Positions 19,701-28,272 of a stretch of 64,000 bases of DNA are shown one piece after another. Source of the stretch: Segatella hominis. Lineage in GTDB: Bacteria; Bacteroidota; Bacteroidia; Bacteroidales; Bacteroidaceae. Every line of letters starts with the position of its first letter. Within the stretch, counting starts at the first letter, position 1. The stretch lies in the NCBI RefSeq assembly GCF_004535825.1, contig NZ_SGVY01000003.1, forward strand, positions 1 through 64,000, in the 5' to 3' direction. Under the pieces are notes generated by a model. That model saw only the letters and a program-made list of their open reading frames with translations, was not told where the DNA came from and searched no databases. The position numbers and the translations under genes are program-made.

Positions 19701-20424
19701 ATGGAGCAATGGTACCGAAGGTAAATATCTGGATCTGACAGAAGGACTGACCAGCGGAGACTACACGCTGTACATCACAGGTGAGAACTTCGACCAGAAG
19801 CTGACCTATCATGTGATGGTCATGAACGAGAAGTATGTAGTTCTGGAAGCTGGTAAATATGCCATCTACGATGTGGAAAACGATGCCTATCTTACCTATA
19901 AGAATCAAGGTGAAACCATGCCATCATTTACTCCACTGGTAAAAGAAGACGGACGTTACGATGCTTCTCAGGTATGGATTGCTGAAGTAAAGGGAGCAAC
20001 CACCAAGACTCCTAAGTATAATTTCTCTTGTCTGATAGGTGGTAACACTCCATATCTGAATGCGACCAAAATGGCTAAAAAAGCCTATTTCCCATACTAC
20101 ATCCGTGGTCTGATTGGTTCTGATCATGTTGCAGTCAGAACCCTTACCAAAGAAGAATACTGGAAAGCAAATGAGAATGGTGTTCTGGAAACAAAGGGAA
20201 CAGCCGGTCTGACTCAATTCCCATTTGTATTCATACCGGTCAAGGATGAAGAACTCCCTACAGGTATTACAAACATAGGAGTATCAGAAAAGGGTGAAAA
20301 CATTAATACACAATACTACACCGTATCTGGCGTACAGACCCATGGCAAAACTAAGGGTGTGTATATCCAGAAGTCAACTGACAATACAGGTAAGGTAATC
20401 ATCAAAAAGGTGATAAAAAGATAG
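16702..20424 (+). CDS. Alginate-lyase-fold polysaccharide lyase with LamG-like domain (secreted)
   Basis: A 1240-aa secreted protein. Signal peptide about 1-22; a concanavalin/LamG-like domain to about 235 (LKLHFNFENATGG, LYVNGQKKAS, VADIRIYDGALTGSE); a helical linker; and a lyase domain from about 335 to 770 starting with RHPGGLHTNADFERIKAQL, typical of the alginate-lyase superfamily toroid, with HYWSNWGLCN and HYTDCHSAWHQAW as conserved core segments. Ig-like repeats follow (WSWNTGETTKDITV, GDGKWSTGQTGT, YTWSNGTEG), then a C-terminal tail with QYYTVSGVQTHGKTKGVYI, probably a surface-sorting signal. Members cut uronic-acid glycans by beta-elimination; the substrate is not determinable, but the neighbours suggest a plant cell-wall polymer rather than alginate. 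It is divergent from the broken hybrid regulator. Confidence 0.78.
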   Translation: MKKNRLLVVFAALLNVLGMWADGANLKLHFNFENATGGNVKEVISGGNIVGTLMNNAKVETMGKYHVLNLGSENGYFDMGEGTGKVLAGCSDFSISMYYYVNANQDITGLGNFLFTFSNNPACTQTEGCYYFYTLNTQRVGSSAAGYGSEKSVNATQVSQKGNWVNVVYVQKGTEGTLYVNGQKKASATSNKISEIFGTEAPKYNWIGRSPFDNDVYLKNTKVADIRIYDGALTGSEVTQLALAADDYDNEFRHGTQGNLTTLNTTLKEASTLINGDISIYTADAVAMLSDTYELIKAKSEKETLSQFVIDEYVADLKAAIQNVKATQGMIFTDTELMPAYDSSRGFRHPGGLHTNADFERIKAQLAAGNEKVTKAYNILKNAEFAQPTCATWPVETIIRGGSSGQNYINAARGATIAYQNALRWKIEGNEACAKHAVDVLMAWANTCKGIGGDSNFALAGGLYGYEFAQAAELMRDYEGWKAKDFETFKRWMLDLWYPTIMRFQRSRNDTWRNWRYDATHGGQRPGHYWSNWGLCNTLALMSVGILCDDVFIYNQAMSYYKYDQAELAKANYPWPWAPENTETDKYNGGLNEYIDNLVPHVAEYAGETGAYGKVGQMQETGRDQGHAQMAAGLAVDICQTAWNQGDDLYSYHDNRIAAGIEFQAAYNFDGRDDLPWVNYHYTDCHSAWHQAWVQGGPNGGSRGEMRPYWARVIGHYEGVKGVKMPFSEIALEKMGIDGGPTGAVSGPYDHMGYSVLTCTYDGIADEQHRPTLLTPKMEYDGKIIDHNELGGLENNYIINVNTALPKGKTVKLMPQLPEGVVDTGNWSWNTGETTKDITVTTDKSFIYRATYTNENGIKSEQMFSIAVNADCTPTTISSSIYCNDTWVGATEAVVPCGSNVTLNVAGASGWGDGKWSTGQTGTSITLSSLISDKEIKGQFINQGGLAQTITFRIHVKGLQPCALLNNRLVSDSLDLIVNQGDALVLYANAPENIVNVKYTWSNGTEGKYLDLTEGLTSGDYTLYITGENFDQKLTYHVMVMNEKYVVLEAGKYAIYDVENDAYLTYKNQGETMPSFTPLVKEDGRYDASQVWIAEVKGATTKTPKYNFSCLIGGNTPYLNATKMAKKAYFPYYIRGLIGSDHVAVRTLTKEEYWKANENGVLETKGTAGLTQFPFVFIPVKDEELPTGITNIGVSEKGENINTQYYTVSGVQTHGKTKGVYIQKSTDNTGKVIIKKVIKR

Positions 20425-20443
20425 AATTTTAGATACTCAATAC

Positions 20444-20525
20444 ATGAAGTAAGCTTCGATCAGCTATGAAGCCTATTTCATCCAATGGCGAAGCCGGTTT
20501 CATTGACAGATGAAGCTGGCTTCAT
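20444..20525. repeat. Dyad array, 4 units, exact 22-bp period
   Basis: Units start at 20444, 20466, 20488 and 20510. Each is a 16-bp imperfect palindrome of the form ATGAAG-n4-CTTCAT; the fourth copy, ATGAAGCTGGCTTCAT, is nearly perfect and followed by T residues, so it may also end transcription. The 6-bp spacers and centres vary while the period is exact. Confidence 0.75.
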
Positions 20526-20593
20526 TTTTATGTAATTCACGGTCTTTTTACATAAAATCATAAAAAGAACACCCATGTTCGCGTGAAAAGTAT

Positions 20594-20601
20594 TATCTTT
20601 G
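20594..20601 (+). promoter_or_regulatory. -7 box for the GH43-like gene
   Basis: TATCTTTG 41 bp before the ATG at 20643; the -33 element is poor. The short hairpin GAAC-n6-GTTC lies just upstream. Confidence 0.5.
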
Positions 20602-20642
20602 CAAAATAATTAAACCAACAAAATCAATAAACAACTATAATA

Positions 20643-21710
20643 ATGAGAAATTACTTCAAACTTCCCCTGCTTGCCCTTGCATTAGCTATGCCAAGCACAG
20701 GCTTTGCCAAATCGTTTCCTAAAGAGAAAGACCTAACTGCCTACCTCATGGTTTTCCACCGTGATGATACCCATGGTTTGTACATGGCGATGAGTAGAGA
20801 CGGTTACCACTTTACAGCTCTCAACGATGCCCACCCCGTCATTGCCGGCGATACCATCGCAACCCAGAAGGGTATCCGTGATCCTCACATCTACCGTGGG
20901 CCAGATAGAGCCTTCTATCTCGCCATGACCGACCTCCACATCTTCGCACAGAGAGAAGGAAAACGAGCTACGGAATGGGAACGAGACGGAAAGACCTACG
21001 GATGGGGAAACAATAAGGGACTCGTACTGATGAAGTCATGGGATCTGATACACTGGACCCACAAGATTGTCAACATCACCGACCTCTCTCCTAAGTTTGC
21101 AGAAATAGGTTGTGCCTGGGCACCGGAAACCATCTACGACCCTATAGCCAAGAAACTCATGATCTATCTCACCATGCGCTACAAGAACGAACGAAACCGT
21201 CTCTACTATATGTATGTGAACGATGATTTCGACAAGATAGAGACGGAGCCTCAACTCCTATTCGAATATCCTATCGAAAACAAGACAGCCATTGACGGCG
21301 ACATCTGTTATGCGCAGGGCAAATACCATCTCTTCTACGTAGCCCACGACGGGACTCCAGGCATCAAGCAGGCAACCTCTGACAAGATTAACGCTGGCTG
21401 GCAATACAACCCTGCCTGGATAGACGAAGAACCTACAGCCTGCGAAGCTCCTACCGTATGGAAGCGAATCGGCGAAGATAAGTGGGTTCTGATGTACGAC
21501 AACTATGGCAGAAAGGTACACAATTTCGGTTTCGAGGAGACCTCTGACTTCGAGCACTTCAAGCAGTTGGGACGTTTCAACGAGGGCGGCGTGATGTTCT
21601 CCACCAACTTCACCCAACCGAAGCATGGAGCCGTGGTTCACCTGACCAAGAAAGAAGCCAAGAAGCTTGCCAAGCAATGGGGACTAGACTACAACAAACT
21701 GGCAAAGTAA
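20643..21710 (+). CDS. GH43-like five-bladed beta-propeller glycosidase (secreted)
   Basis: A 355-aa protein with a signal peptide (about 1-22). It has the pattern of GH43-type exo-glycosidases: LYMAMSRDGYHF, then the acidic motif GIRDPHIYRG, later CAWAPETIYD and a third acidic site in TAIDGDICYAQGKYHLFY. This suggests alpha-L-arabinofuranosidase, beta-xylosidase or exo-galactosidase activity, not further resolved. It is the single catalytic domain and shorter than many GH43 enzymes. It lies between the lyase and the GH28-like gene in the same direction. Confidence 0.75.
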   Translation: MRNYFKLPLLALALAMPSTGFAKSFPKEKDLTAYLMVFHRDDTHGLYMAMSRDGYHFTALNDAHPVIAGDTIATQKGIRDPHIYRGPDRAFYLAMTDLHIFAQREGKRATEWERDGKTYGWGNNKGLVLMKSWDLIHWTHKIVNITDLSPKFAEIGCAWAPETIYDPIAKKLMIYLTMRYKNERNRLYYMYVNDDFDKIETEPQLLFEYPIENKTAIDGDICYAQGKYHLFYVAHDGTPGIKQATSDKINAGWQYNPAWIDEEPTACEAPTVWKRIGEDKWVLMYDNYGRKVHNFGFEETSDFEHFKQLGRFNEGGVMFSTNFTQPKHGAVVHLTKKEAKKLAKQWGLDYNKLAK

Positions 21711-21851
21711 ATCAAATAAACTTTGCCCTAAAAATGAGCAAGACATTTACTTGAAACAACTGATAAATCGCAATCTCTTTGCATTTTCCATCAGTATATT
21801 AAGTCTTATATTCGTATAATAATAAAGAATCATCAAAAACAAGATCATTTT

Positions 21852-23270
21852 ATGAATAAGACATTAATAACATTAGCTCTCTGCATCATGACTCTCTCTG
21901 CCATCGCCAAGGACCGTCTGGTAGTGAGCAAGGCACCAGCAGGCATTGAACTAAAGAAAGACTTTCAAGTGCAAGCACGTGTCAATGGAGGAGATTGGAA
22001 AGACATCGATACCTACGCCTTCAAGGTGGATAGGGTGGCTGATGCCAAGCACAATGTAGAGGTCACATCCGTAGCTAAGTTTGAATTCGAAGGTAAAGTT
22101 GAAATTCAAGTAAAGAGTATTGTTCAGGATATCAAGAGTTTCAAGATCCGTCCGAATTCCTACGGAATAGAGGCTAAGCAGGAGGGCAACACGTTGACAT
22201 TCTCTCTCAACCGTCCTCGCTACCTCTCCGTAGAAATCAACGGCAACATCTACCAGAATCTCCAAATCTTCGCAGACAACGTATTAGAAAAGCCTAAGGT
22301 AAAAAAGAAAAAAGATCTGATGTATTTCGGCCCGGGCGTTCACGATTTCAAGGGCGATTCTATTCACATTGCATCAGGCAAGACTGTCTTTATTGACAAC
22401 GGAGCCGTCATCAAGGGGTGGTTATCCACCTATGGTTCAAAAGACGTCAAGATTCTCGGTCACGGCATCGTCATGCCAGGAAGACATGAGGGTATCATGG
22501 TGAGATATTCCAAGAATGTGTATATCGACGGACCTCTCACCACCCAGTTGCCTATCGGCGGCAGCGATTCCGTAACCGTGAAGAATGCCAAGGTGCTGAG
22601 CTGGTATGGTTGGGGCGACGGATTCAACATCTTTGCCAGCAACAACGTGTATCAGGAGCATCTCTTTGCACGTACAAGCGACGACTGTTCCACCATCTAC
22701 TGCACCCGCAAGAACTATCATGGCGGTTGCAGGAACATTATCATCAAGGACTTTGTGATGTGGGCAGACGTGGCTCATCCTATCATGATAGGCTTGCACA
22801 GCGAGACTCCAGAAAACGAAGACATCACCAACGTGCTCTATGATAACATTGACATCCTGGAGCATGCCGAGAACCAGATAGACTATCAGGGCTGCATCGG
22901 CATCAACAATGGCGACAACATCCTGGTAATGGGCGTTACCTTCCAGAACTTCCGCATCGACAATATCCGCAAGGGTATGCTCTTCAACATGCGCGTATGC
23001 TTCAACAAGAAGTACTGTTCTGCCCCAGGACGTGGCATCGAGGACATCACCCTGCGCAACATCGCCTACACTGGAGAAGCTCCTAACATGAGCATCATCG
23101 CCGGTTACGACGAGAGCCGCAAAGTGAAGAACATTCGTTTCGAGAACTTCACCATCAACGGCAAGGTGATTTCGGATGACATGCCGGGGAAGCCAAAGTG
23201 GTACAAGACCGCAGATATGGCGAATATCTACGTAAACGACCACGTGGACAACATAAGTTTCAGCAAATAA
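21852..23270 (+). CDS. GH28/GH49-like parallel beta-helix hydrolase (secreted)
   Basis: A 472-aa secreted protein with a signal peptide (about 1-19), a small N-terminal beta domain, and a right-handed parallel beta-helix from about 150. The segment GWGDGFNIFASNNV followed by TSDDCSTIY matches the paired-aspartate active site of polygalacturonase-type (GH28) and dextranase-type (GH49) enzymes. Later coils (NVLYDNIDILEHAEN, DITLRNIAYTGEA, NIRFENFTING) are ordinary helix rungs. Given the rhamnosidase and lyase nearby, a role on pectic side chains is plausible but not shown. A bidirectional terminator follows. Confidence 0.72.
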   Translation: MNKTLITLALCIMTLSAIAKDRLVVSKAPAGIELKKDFQVQARVNGGDWKDIDTYAFKVDRVADAKHNVEVTSVAKFEFEGKVEIQVKSIVQDIKSFKIRPNSYGIEAKQEGNTLTFSLNRPRYLSVEINGNIYQNLQIFADNVLEKPKVKKKKDLMYFGPGVHDFKGDSIHIASGKTVFIDNGAVIKGWLSTYGSKDVKILGHGIVMPGRHEGIMVRYSKNVYIDGPLTTQLPIGGSDSVTVKNAKVLSWYGWGDGFNIFASNNVYQEHLFARTSDDCSTIYCTRKNYHGGCRNIIIKDFVMWADVAHPIMIGLHSETPENEDITNVLYDNIDILEHAENQIDYQGCIGINNGDNILVMGVTFQNFRIDNIRKGMLFNMRVCFNKKYCSAPGRGIEDITLRNIAYTGEAPNMSIIAGYDESRKVKNIRFENFTINGKVISDDMPGKPKWYKTADMANIYVNDHVDNISFSK

Positions 23271-23304
23271 TTTTATCTTTTATAATACTGATTATTCAAT
23301 AATC

Positions 23305-23340
23305 AAAAAAGGCTGCACCATTTTTGGAGCAGCCTTTTTC
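23305..23340. terminator. Bidirectional terminator
   Basis: Stem AAAAAGGCTGC (23306-23315 region) with GCAGCCTTTTT (to 23339), between convergent genes; A- and T-runs serve both strands. Confidence 0.8.
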
Positions 23341-23390
23341 CTATATCGTATTTTATTGAAAACTTTCTATTTAGTTATGATTCCCTCTTT

Positions 23391-24239
23391 TCAGAATTTA
23401 GCAGGAACATTTTTCGGTTTCTGAAGCCTCAAGATCATCTGGATAAAACTTGGTATCATGATACAGAGCGAGAAACCTACAGCGTAATATACAGTCTTCT
23501 CATCGCCATGGAAGAGGTCGATGAGTTTACCATCGCTCTGTGGCATGAGATTATTCAAGACATAAGCCATCGTATTGTTCACCCAATGCATCAGAATGCC
23601 CGGAACAAGACTTTTGGTGCGATAATACATCCATCCCAAAAGCAAGCCCATCAGGAGGGCATTAATAAACTGCGCCTTATTGCCATGTATCAAGCCAAAC
23701 GCAGCTGCAGAAATGAAGATGGCAACCCAATGATTCTTCTTGCTTACCATATCAAGCAAAGTACGGAGGATAGCGCCACGGAACACGATTTCCTCTGCCA
23801 GAGGTGCCAATATACCAATCGCTACATAGCCCCAAGGCTCCTTCATCAGCGAAGCAAACACCCGTTCGGTATCCGCATCCATCTCGACACCAATCTGCTC
23901 ATAGACAAACTCCAATGGAATGATAGCGCCCAGAGTAAACAAAGCGACCCACAACAGACTGATCCAAGGCTTTGACTGCAGATAGTTACGGGTAAGGGGA
24001 GTCCATTTAGCCTTCAGGAAAATGATGAGGGTGATGACATTACTGAATACCGTAGTCAGCGCCGTCAGGATGGCATTATTTCCCGTACCCATAGCAAGAA
24101 GAGTTGCCTGATAACCTTCGCCCTTGACAGCAGCCCAAATGCCTGCTCCAGCATAAGTCAGAAATATCTGTACGACTATAAATATAATAATGTATAAAAC
24201 TATGTCTGTCAGACCTTTTTTAAAATTAATCTTTGCCAT
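23391..24239 (-). CDS. CPBP-family intramembrane metalloprotease
   Basis: About 282 aa with six to eight membrane helices. The CPBP (CAAX-protease/Abi) motifs are present: LAEEIVFRGAIL (EExxxR) and later FGLIHGNKAQF and ILMHWVNNTMAY with the conserved His residues. The start is taken at ATG 24239, which overlaps the end of ribF by 14 nt, pointing to translational coupling. Substrate unknown; bacterial members act in membrane-protein processing, bacteriocin self-immunity or unknown roles. It is the last gene of the Ca-ATPase/ribF/CPBP operon. Confidence 0.85.
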   Translation of the reverse strand: MAKINFKKGLTDIVLYIIIFIVVQIFLTYAGAGIWAAVKGEGYQATLLAMGTGNNAILTALTTVFSNVITLIIFLKAKWTPLTRNYLQSKPWISLLWVALFTLGAIIPLEFVYEQIGVEMDADTERVFASLMKEPWGYVAIGILAPLAEEIVFRGAILRTLLDMVSKKNHWVAIFISAAAFGLIHGNKAQFINALLMGLLLGWMYYRTKSLVPGILMHWVNNTMAYVLNNLMPQSDGKLIDLFHGDEKTVYYAVGFSLCIMIPSFIQMILRLQKPKNVPAKF

Positions 24240-25176
24240 TATCAATCTCCTTATTTAAAAATTCCACTACTGTTTTTTCATCTTCCTTCAACTGTTCTGC
24301 CAATTCCTCAGGACTATCAAATTTCTGTTCGCCACGGATTCGCTTGATGAAGCAGACAAGCAGCAGTTGGTCGTAGATATCACCCTCGAAATTGAAGATA
24401 TGCGTTTCCAGCGTAATCTGCTTGCCATTAAAAGTTGGTCGGTTGCCCACATTCATCATGCCCTGTTTCCAAGTCATAGAGTTCTCCATACGAACCTTTA
24501 CGGCATAAACTCCTGTGGCAGGAATCAACTGCCCGAAATGCGAGATGTCCAAATTGGCAGTCGGAAATCCGAGTTTTCTTCCCTCATGATAACCATTCAC
24601 TACTTTACCGATAATGGTATAAGGATAACCCAGACACTGGTTGGCCATCTCTATTTCACCTTCTTTCAGGAAGGAACGGATGACAGAGGAAGAAATATTG
24701 ATGTCATCTATCCGGAAGGCATCGTTTTTGATGACCTCAATACCCAGTTCTTTGCCGTAGCGCACGTAATCCTCGAAAGTCTCAGAACGGTTATGACCAA
24801 AACGATGATCATAACCGATGAACAGTTTCCTAACATGGAGATGGTCATTGAGTATCTTCTGCATAAACTCGCGCGCTGACATGGCAGCCATCGCCTTATC
24901 GAAATGCAAGACAACAGCATTATCCACCTCTGTTTTTGAAAGGAGGAGAAGTTTTGAATCGAGCGTACTCAACATCTCCGGCTGATAATCACTCTGCAGC
25001 ACCTTACGGGGATGTTCATCGAAAGTAATGATGGTGGATTGCAAACCCTCCTGACTGGCGGTTTCTACAAGATGACGGATCAGGAACTGATGTCCACGAT
25101 GCACCCCGTCGAAGAAACCGATAGTTGCCACGCAAGGCTGCAATTGTACAGTTTCGTTGTAATGTATAGTATTCAT
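24226..25176 (-). CDS. ribF: Bifunctional riboflavin kinase/FAD synthetase
   Basis: A 316-aa cytoplasmic enzyme making FMN from riboflavin and then FAD. The N-terminal nucleotidyltransferase half has VATIGFFDGVHRGHQFLI and IGYDHRFGHNR; ISSSVIRSFLKEGEI marks its end. The C-terminal riboflavin-kinase half has GKVVNGYHEGRKLGFPTANL and GVYAVKV. Length is normal for the family. It is 18 bp downstream of the P-type ATPase and overlaps the CPBP gene. Confidence 0.95.
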   Translation of the reverse strand: MNTIHYNETVQLQPCVATIGFFDGVHRGHQFLIRHLVETASQEGLQSTIITFDEHPRKVLQSDYQPEMLSTLDSKLLLLSKTEVDNAVVLHFDKAMAAMSAREFMQKILNDHLHVRKLFIGYDHRFGHNRSETFEDYVRYGKELGIEVIKNDAFRIDDINISSSVIRSFLKEGEIEMANQCLGYPYTIIGKVVNGYHEGRKLGFPTANLDISHFGQLIPATGVYAVKVRMENSMTWKQGMMNVGNRPTFNGKQITLETHIFNFEGDIYDQLLLVCFIKRIRGEQKFDSPEELAEQLKEDEKTVVEFLNKEIDNGKD

Positions 25177-25194
25177 TCTATCTTAATCATTGGA

Positions 25195-27834
25195 TTATCT
25201 TCTCTTAGCTATCATTCTCTTGAATGCTCTCCACAGCTCGCCCGCCCAAAGCACAACAGAGGTTGAACCGATAATGAGCAGCCACTCGTGAAGTGACAAA
25301 GGTGTAGTGCGGAACATTTCGCCACCGAAGGTTACGATGATCCACTGGCCCACTAAGACAAGAACAAGCACTAAGATCATTCCCTTATCCTTCAGGAAAT
25401 GGCAGAATGCGGTGTGATGACTCATCAGCGCCTTGTCATTGAAGAGGTTCCAGAACTGGATCATCACGAAGGTGGTGAAGAACATGGTCAGCTCATGCAC
25501 ATCTACTCCACCCTTGCCTCTGCGCTCGCAGTAAACCAACAGGGCAAACATCACGAGGAAGAAGACGATGCCGCAGAACAGAATGCCGAAACCGATGCTC
25601 TTGTTGATGATGAAATCAGATGCCTTGCGTGGCTTCTCCTTCATCACCTCGTGAGATGGAGGCAATGAGGCGAGTGCCAGGGCTGCAAAGGTATCCATGA
25701 TAAGGTTCACCCAGAGAATCTGGGTTACCGTCAACGGCATCTCGGTTCCGATGACAGAGCCGCCCAACACCAGCAGGAGGGCTGCCACGTTTACTACCAA
25801 TTGGAAGAAGAGGAAGCGCTGCAGGTTGCGATAGAGCGAACGTCCCCACATCACGGCGTTGGCGATAGATTTGAAAGAATCATCAAGCAGGGTCATATCC
25901 GAAGCCTCTTTTGCCACGGAAGTACCCGAACCTAATGACAAACCCACATGGGCATAGTGAAGCGCCGGAGCATCGTTGGTACCGTCGCCTGTTACGGCAA
26001 CCACCTCGCCACGCTTCTGGAGCATAGCCACCAGTCGCTGCTTATCGGTAGGACGGGCACGGCTCATCACGCGGATATCCTTCGCCCGTTCGTAAGCCTC
26101 ATCATCAGAAAGAGCCTCCCACTCTTCGCCCGTAATCATCTGCTGGTCGAGCGAAGTCAGGGAGCCATCTGCTCCAATATTCTCAGGTTCATCTTCGAAG
26201 ACACCTATCTGCTTACCGATCTCCAAGGCGGTGGCAGCCGTATCACCCGTAACCACCTTCACCTCGATACCCGCATGGCGGCACTCCTGCACGGCAGCAG
26301 GAACATCAGGACGGATAGGATCGGTAATGGCTGCAATGGCCTGCAGCTGAAGGTCGTTGGCATCGAGAAGTGCTATCACTTCGGCAGTAGAGGTTCTGGA
26401 AGTTCTCATGATAGAAGTTTCTACCTTCTTATAGGCGAACGCCAGGGTTCTCATAGCCTTATGCTGCCACTCATCGAGTTCTTCGGCTGACTGTCTCAGC
26501 ATTCTATCTTCGATGATGCATTTCTTCATCACGATTTCAGGCGCACCCTTCACGAAGAGATAGGTCTCGCCATCAACTTCTGCCAAGGTTGCCATCATCT
26601 TTCTCTCGGTAGAGAAAGGCAACTGCTTGAGCACGTTTACCTGCCTGCGGAGTTCTTCATAATCCTTGCCCTGGGCATCGAGCCAAAGCAGGAGAGCCGA
26701 CTCGGTAGGGTTTCCGATAGGTTTGCCGTCATTCAATTCGGCTGTAGAGTTGAGGGCGATGGCAGTATCGAGCAGCGCCTCATCGCCCAGCTTGAGTTCC
26801 AGGGCGCTCACCTGCATCTTGTTCTGGGTAAGCGTACCGGTTTTATCGGTACAGATTACGGTAACGGCACCCATGGTTTCGCAGGCATGGAGCTTGCGCA
26901 CCAGATTGTTCGACTTCAGCATTCTTCGCATGTTGAGTGCCAGAGAAAGGGTAATCGCCATCGGCAATCCCTCAGGCACCGCCATCACAATCAGGGTAAC
27001 AGCCATCATGAAGTATTTCAGCACGATTTCTGCCATATAGAAATAATCCTTACCGCCCCAGGCTGGATTGGTGAGAATATCATGAATCAGGAAGATGAAG
27101 AAGGCTGCCACAGATACCACGGAGCCTACCTTGGAAATCATCTTTGCCAACTTATCGAGCTGCATGTGAAGCGGTGTCTCTACCGAAGTCTGTTCGGTAG
27201 ATTTCTTCGCCACCTTACCAATCTCGGTAGCATCGCCCACGGCAGTAACCACGAACTCGCCCCTACCATTCATCACCATGGTAGAACGGAGGATGACGTT
27301 GCGAGGATAGGCTCCATCACCACCGCCCTCCAGAGATTTTTCGGTAACGGGTTCGCCCGTAAGGGTAGATTCATTCATCTGCAGGTCGTTGCAGACGATG
27401 AGCTCGCCATCGGCAGGCACCTCGTCGCCCACTTCCACGAGCACCACATCTCCCACCACCACATCGTGACGGGGAATCTCCATCACCTTACCATTGCGGC
27501 GCACCTTCACCGGCTGTTCTTCGCTGAGCGCCGTAAGCAAATTAAACTTCTTTGCCGCATCACGCTCAAAATAGAAGCCTACGGTTGTGGCAAGAAAAAC
27601 TGCCACGAAGATACCGATGGTCTCCATGTAATTCTTTTCGATAAAAGCAAGGATGAGGGATATGAACGCTGCCACAAGAAGTATTTGGATAATCGGGTCG
27701 CGATACTTATCCAAATACAATTTCCATAATGATGTACGTTGAGGAGGAGTAAGGACATTACGTCCATGTTGCTCCCTACTCTGTTTTACTTGTTCGTCGG
27801 TAAGACCGATTCTTTTGTTTTTGTCTATGTCCAT
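25195..27834 (-). CDS. Calcium-translocating P-type ATPase (PMCA-like)
   Basis: An 879-aa P2-type ATPase with an N-terminal cation-ATPase domain (RIGLTDEQVKQSREQHGRN), actuator TLTGEPV, phosphorylation motif CTDKTGTLTQNKM near residue 330, helix-4 PEGLPMAITLSLA, nucleotide-binding KGAPE, hinge VAVTGDGTNDAPAL and ten membrane helices. The helix-4 sequence and overall order fit Ca2+ export (P2A/P2B). First gene of a three-gene operon with ribF and a CPBP protease. A TATCTTTG -7 box lies at 27911-27904 on the minus strand. Confidence 0.9.
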   Translation of the reverse strand: MDIDKNKRIGLTDEQVKQSREQHGRNVLTPPQRTSLWKLYLDKYRDPIIQILLVAAFISLILAFIEKNYMETIGIFVAVFLATTVGFYFERDAAKKFNLLTALSEEQPVKVRRNGKVMEIPRHDVVVGDVVLVEVGDEVPADGELIVCNDLQMNESTLTGEPVTEKSLEGGGDGAYPRNVILRSTMVMNGRGEFVVTAVGDATEIGKVAKKSTEQTSVETPLHMQLDKLAKMISKVGSVVSVAAFFIFLIHDILTNPAWGGKDYFYMAEIVLKYFMMAVTLIVMAVPEGLPMAITLSLALNMRRMLKSNNLVRKLHACETMGAVTVICTDKTGTLTQNKMQVSALELKLGDEALLDTAIALNSTAELNDGKPIGNPTESALLLWLDAQGKDYEELRRQVNVLKQLPFSTERKMMATLAEVDGETYLFVKGAPEIVMKKCIIEDRMLRQSAEELDEWQHKAMRTLAFAYKKVETSIMRTSRTSTAEVIALLDANDLQLQAIAAITDPIRPDVPAAVQECRHAGIEVKVVTGDTAATALEIGKQIGVFEDEPENIGADGSLTSLDQQMITGEEWEALSDDEAYERAKDIRVMSRARPTDKQRLVAMLQKRGEVVAVTGDGTNDAPALHYAHVGLSLGSGTSVAKEASDMTLLDDSFKSIANAVMWGRSLYRNLQRFLFFQLVVNVAALLLVLGGSVIGTEMPLTVTQILWVNLIMDTFAALALASLPPSHEVMKEKPRKASDFIINKSIGFGILFCGIVFFLVMFALLVYCERRGKGGVDVHELTMFFTTFVMIQFWNLFNDKALMSHHTAFCHFLKDKGMILVLVLVLVGQWIIVTFGGEMFRTTPLSLHEWLLIIGSTSVVLWAGELWRAFKRMIAKRR

Positions 27835-27950
27835 TTCTAAATAGAAATTCTTCTTTGTATATATTGGTCATGCACATACACGTACGCACGCACATATTGG
27901 GTGCAAAGATACGTTATTTTTCTGATTCTAAGAAAATTTTTAAGATTTTA

Positions 27951-27982
27951 TTTGGTTATTTGCTCAAATTCTATTATCTTTG
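27951..27982 (+). promoter_or_regulatory. Promoter of tRNA-Met
   Basis: TTTG (27951-27954), 20 bp, TATCTTTG (27975-27982). Confidence 0.75.
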
Positions 27983-28006
27983 CACTCGAATTTGAATAAA
28001 ATTCCC

Positions 28007-28080
28007 GGACTTGTAGCTCAGTTGGTTAGAGCAACAGACTCATAATCTGGAGGTCCTAGGTTCAAGCCCTAGCTGGTCCA
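28007..28080 (+). tRNA. tRNA-Met (CAT anticodon, elongator-type)
   Basis: The cloverleaf reads from the acceptor start GGACTTG through D arm GCTC/GAGC, anticodon loop CTCATAA (CAT), and T arm CTAGG-TTCAAGC-CCTAG, to CTGGTCC plus discriminator A. One T-T mismatch sits in the acceptor stem. The three G-C pairs of an initiator anticodon stem are absent. CCA is not encoded. A CAT tRNA could also be the lysidine-modified Ile type, which is less likely here. Confidence 0.85.
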
Positions 28081-28091
28081 CTCTGAAAATC

Positions 28092-28126
28092 AAGCAGTTA
28101 AGCAGAAATCGCTTAACTGCTTTTTT
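28092..28126 (+). terminator. Terminator after tRNA-Met
   Basis: A 12-bp perfect stem (28092-28103 with 28111-28122), 7-nt loop, T-run to 28126. Confidence 0.85.
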
Positions 28127-28215
28127 CGTTTTAGAAAACATGTTTGAAACTACGAATTCAAGCTTGCAGAAAGAATGCATCTTCAAAAAGCAACACCGTA
28201 ATTCCTCTTTCAAAA

Positions 28216-28247
28216 TTTGGTGGTTTCAATTATTTGCCGTATCTTTG
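28216..28247 (+). promoter_or_regulatory. Promoter of the AAA-ATPase/PD-(D/E)XK gene
   Basis: TTTG (28216-28219), 20 bp, TATCTTTG (28240-28247). This fixes the start at ATG 28273 rather than an in-frame upstream codon at 28144. Confidence 0.75.
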
Positions 28248-28272
28248 CGCCATACAAATAGGAGAAAGGATT

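Noticed and set aside
20444-20525. CRISPR array or simple terminator cluster
   Set aside because: Spacers of 6 bp are far too short for CRISPR; four evenly spaced dyads are more than one terminator needs.
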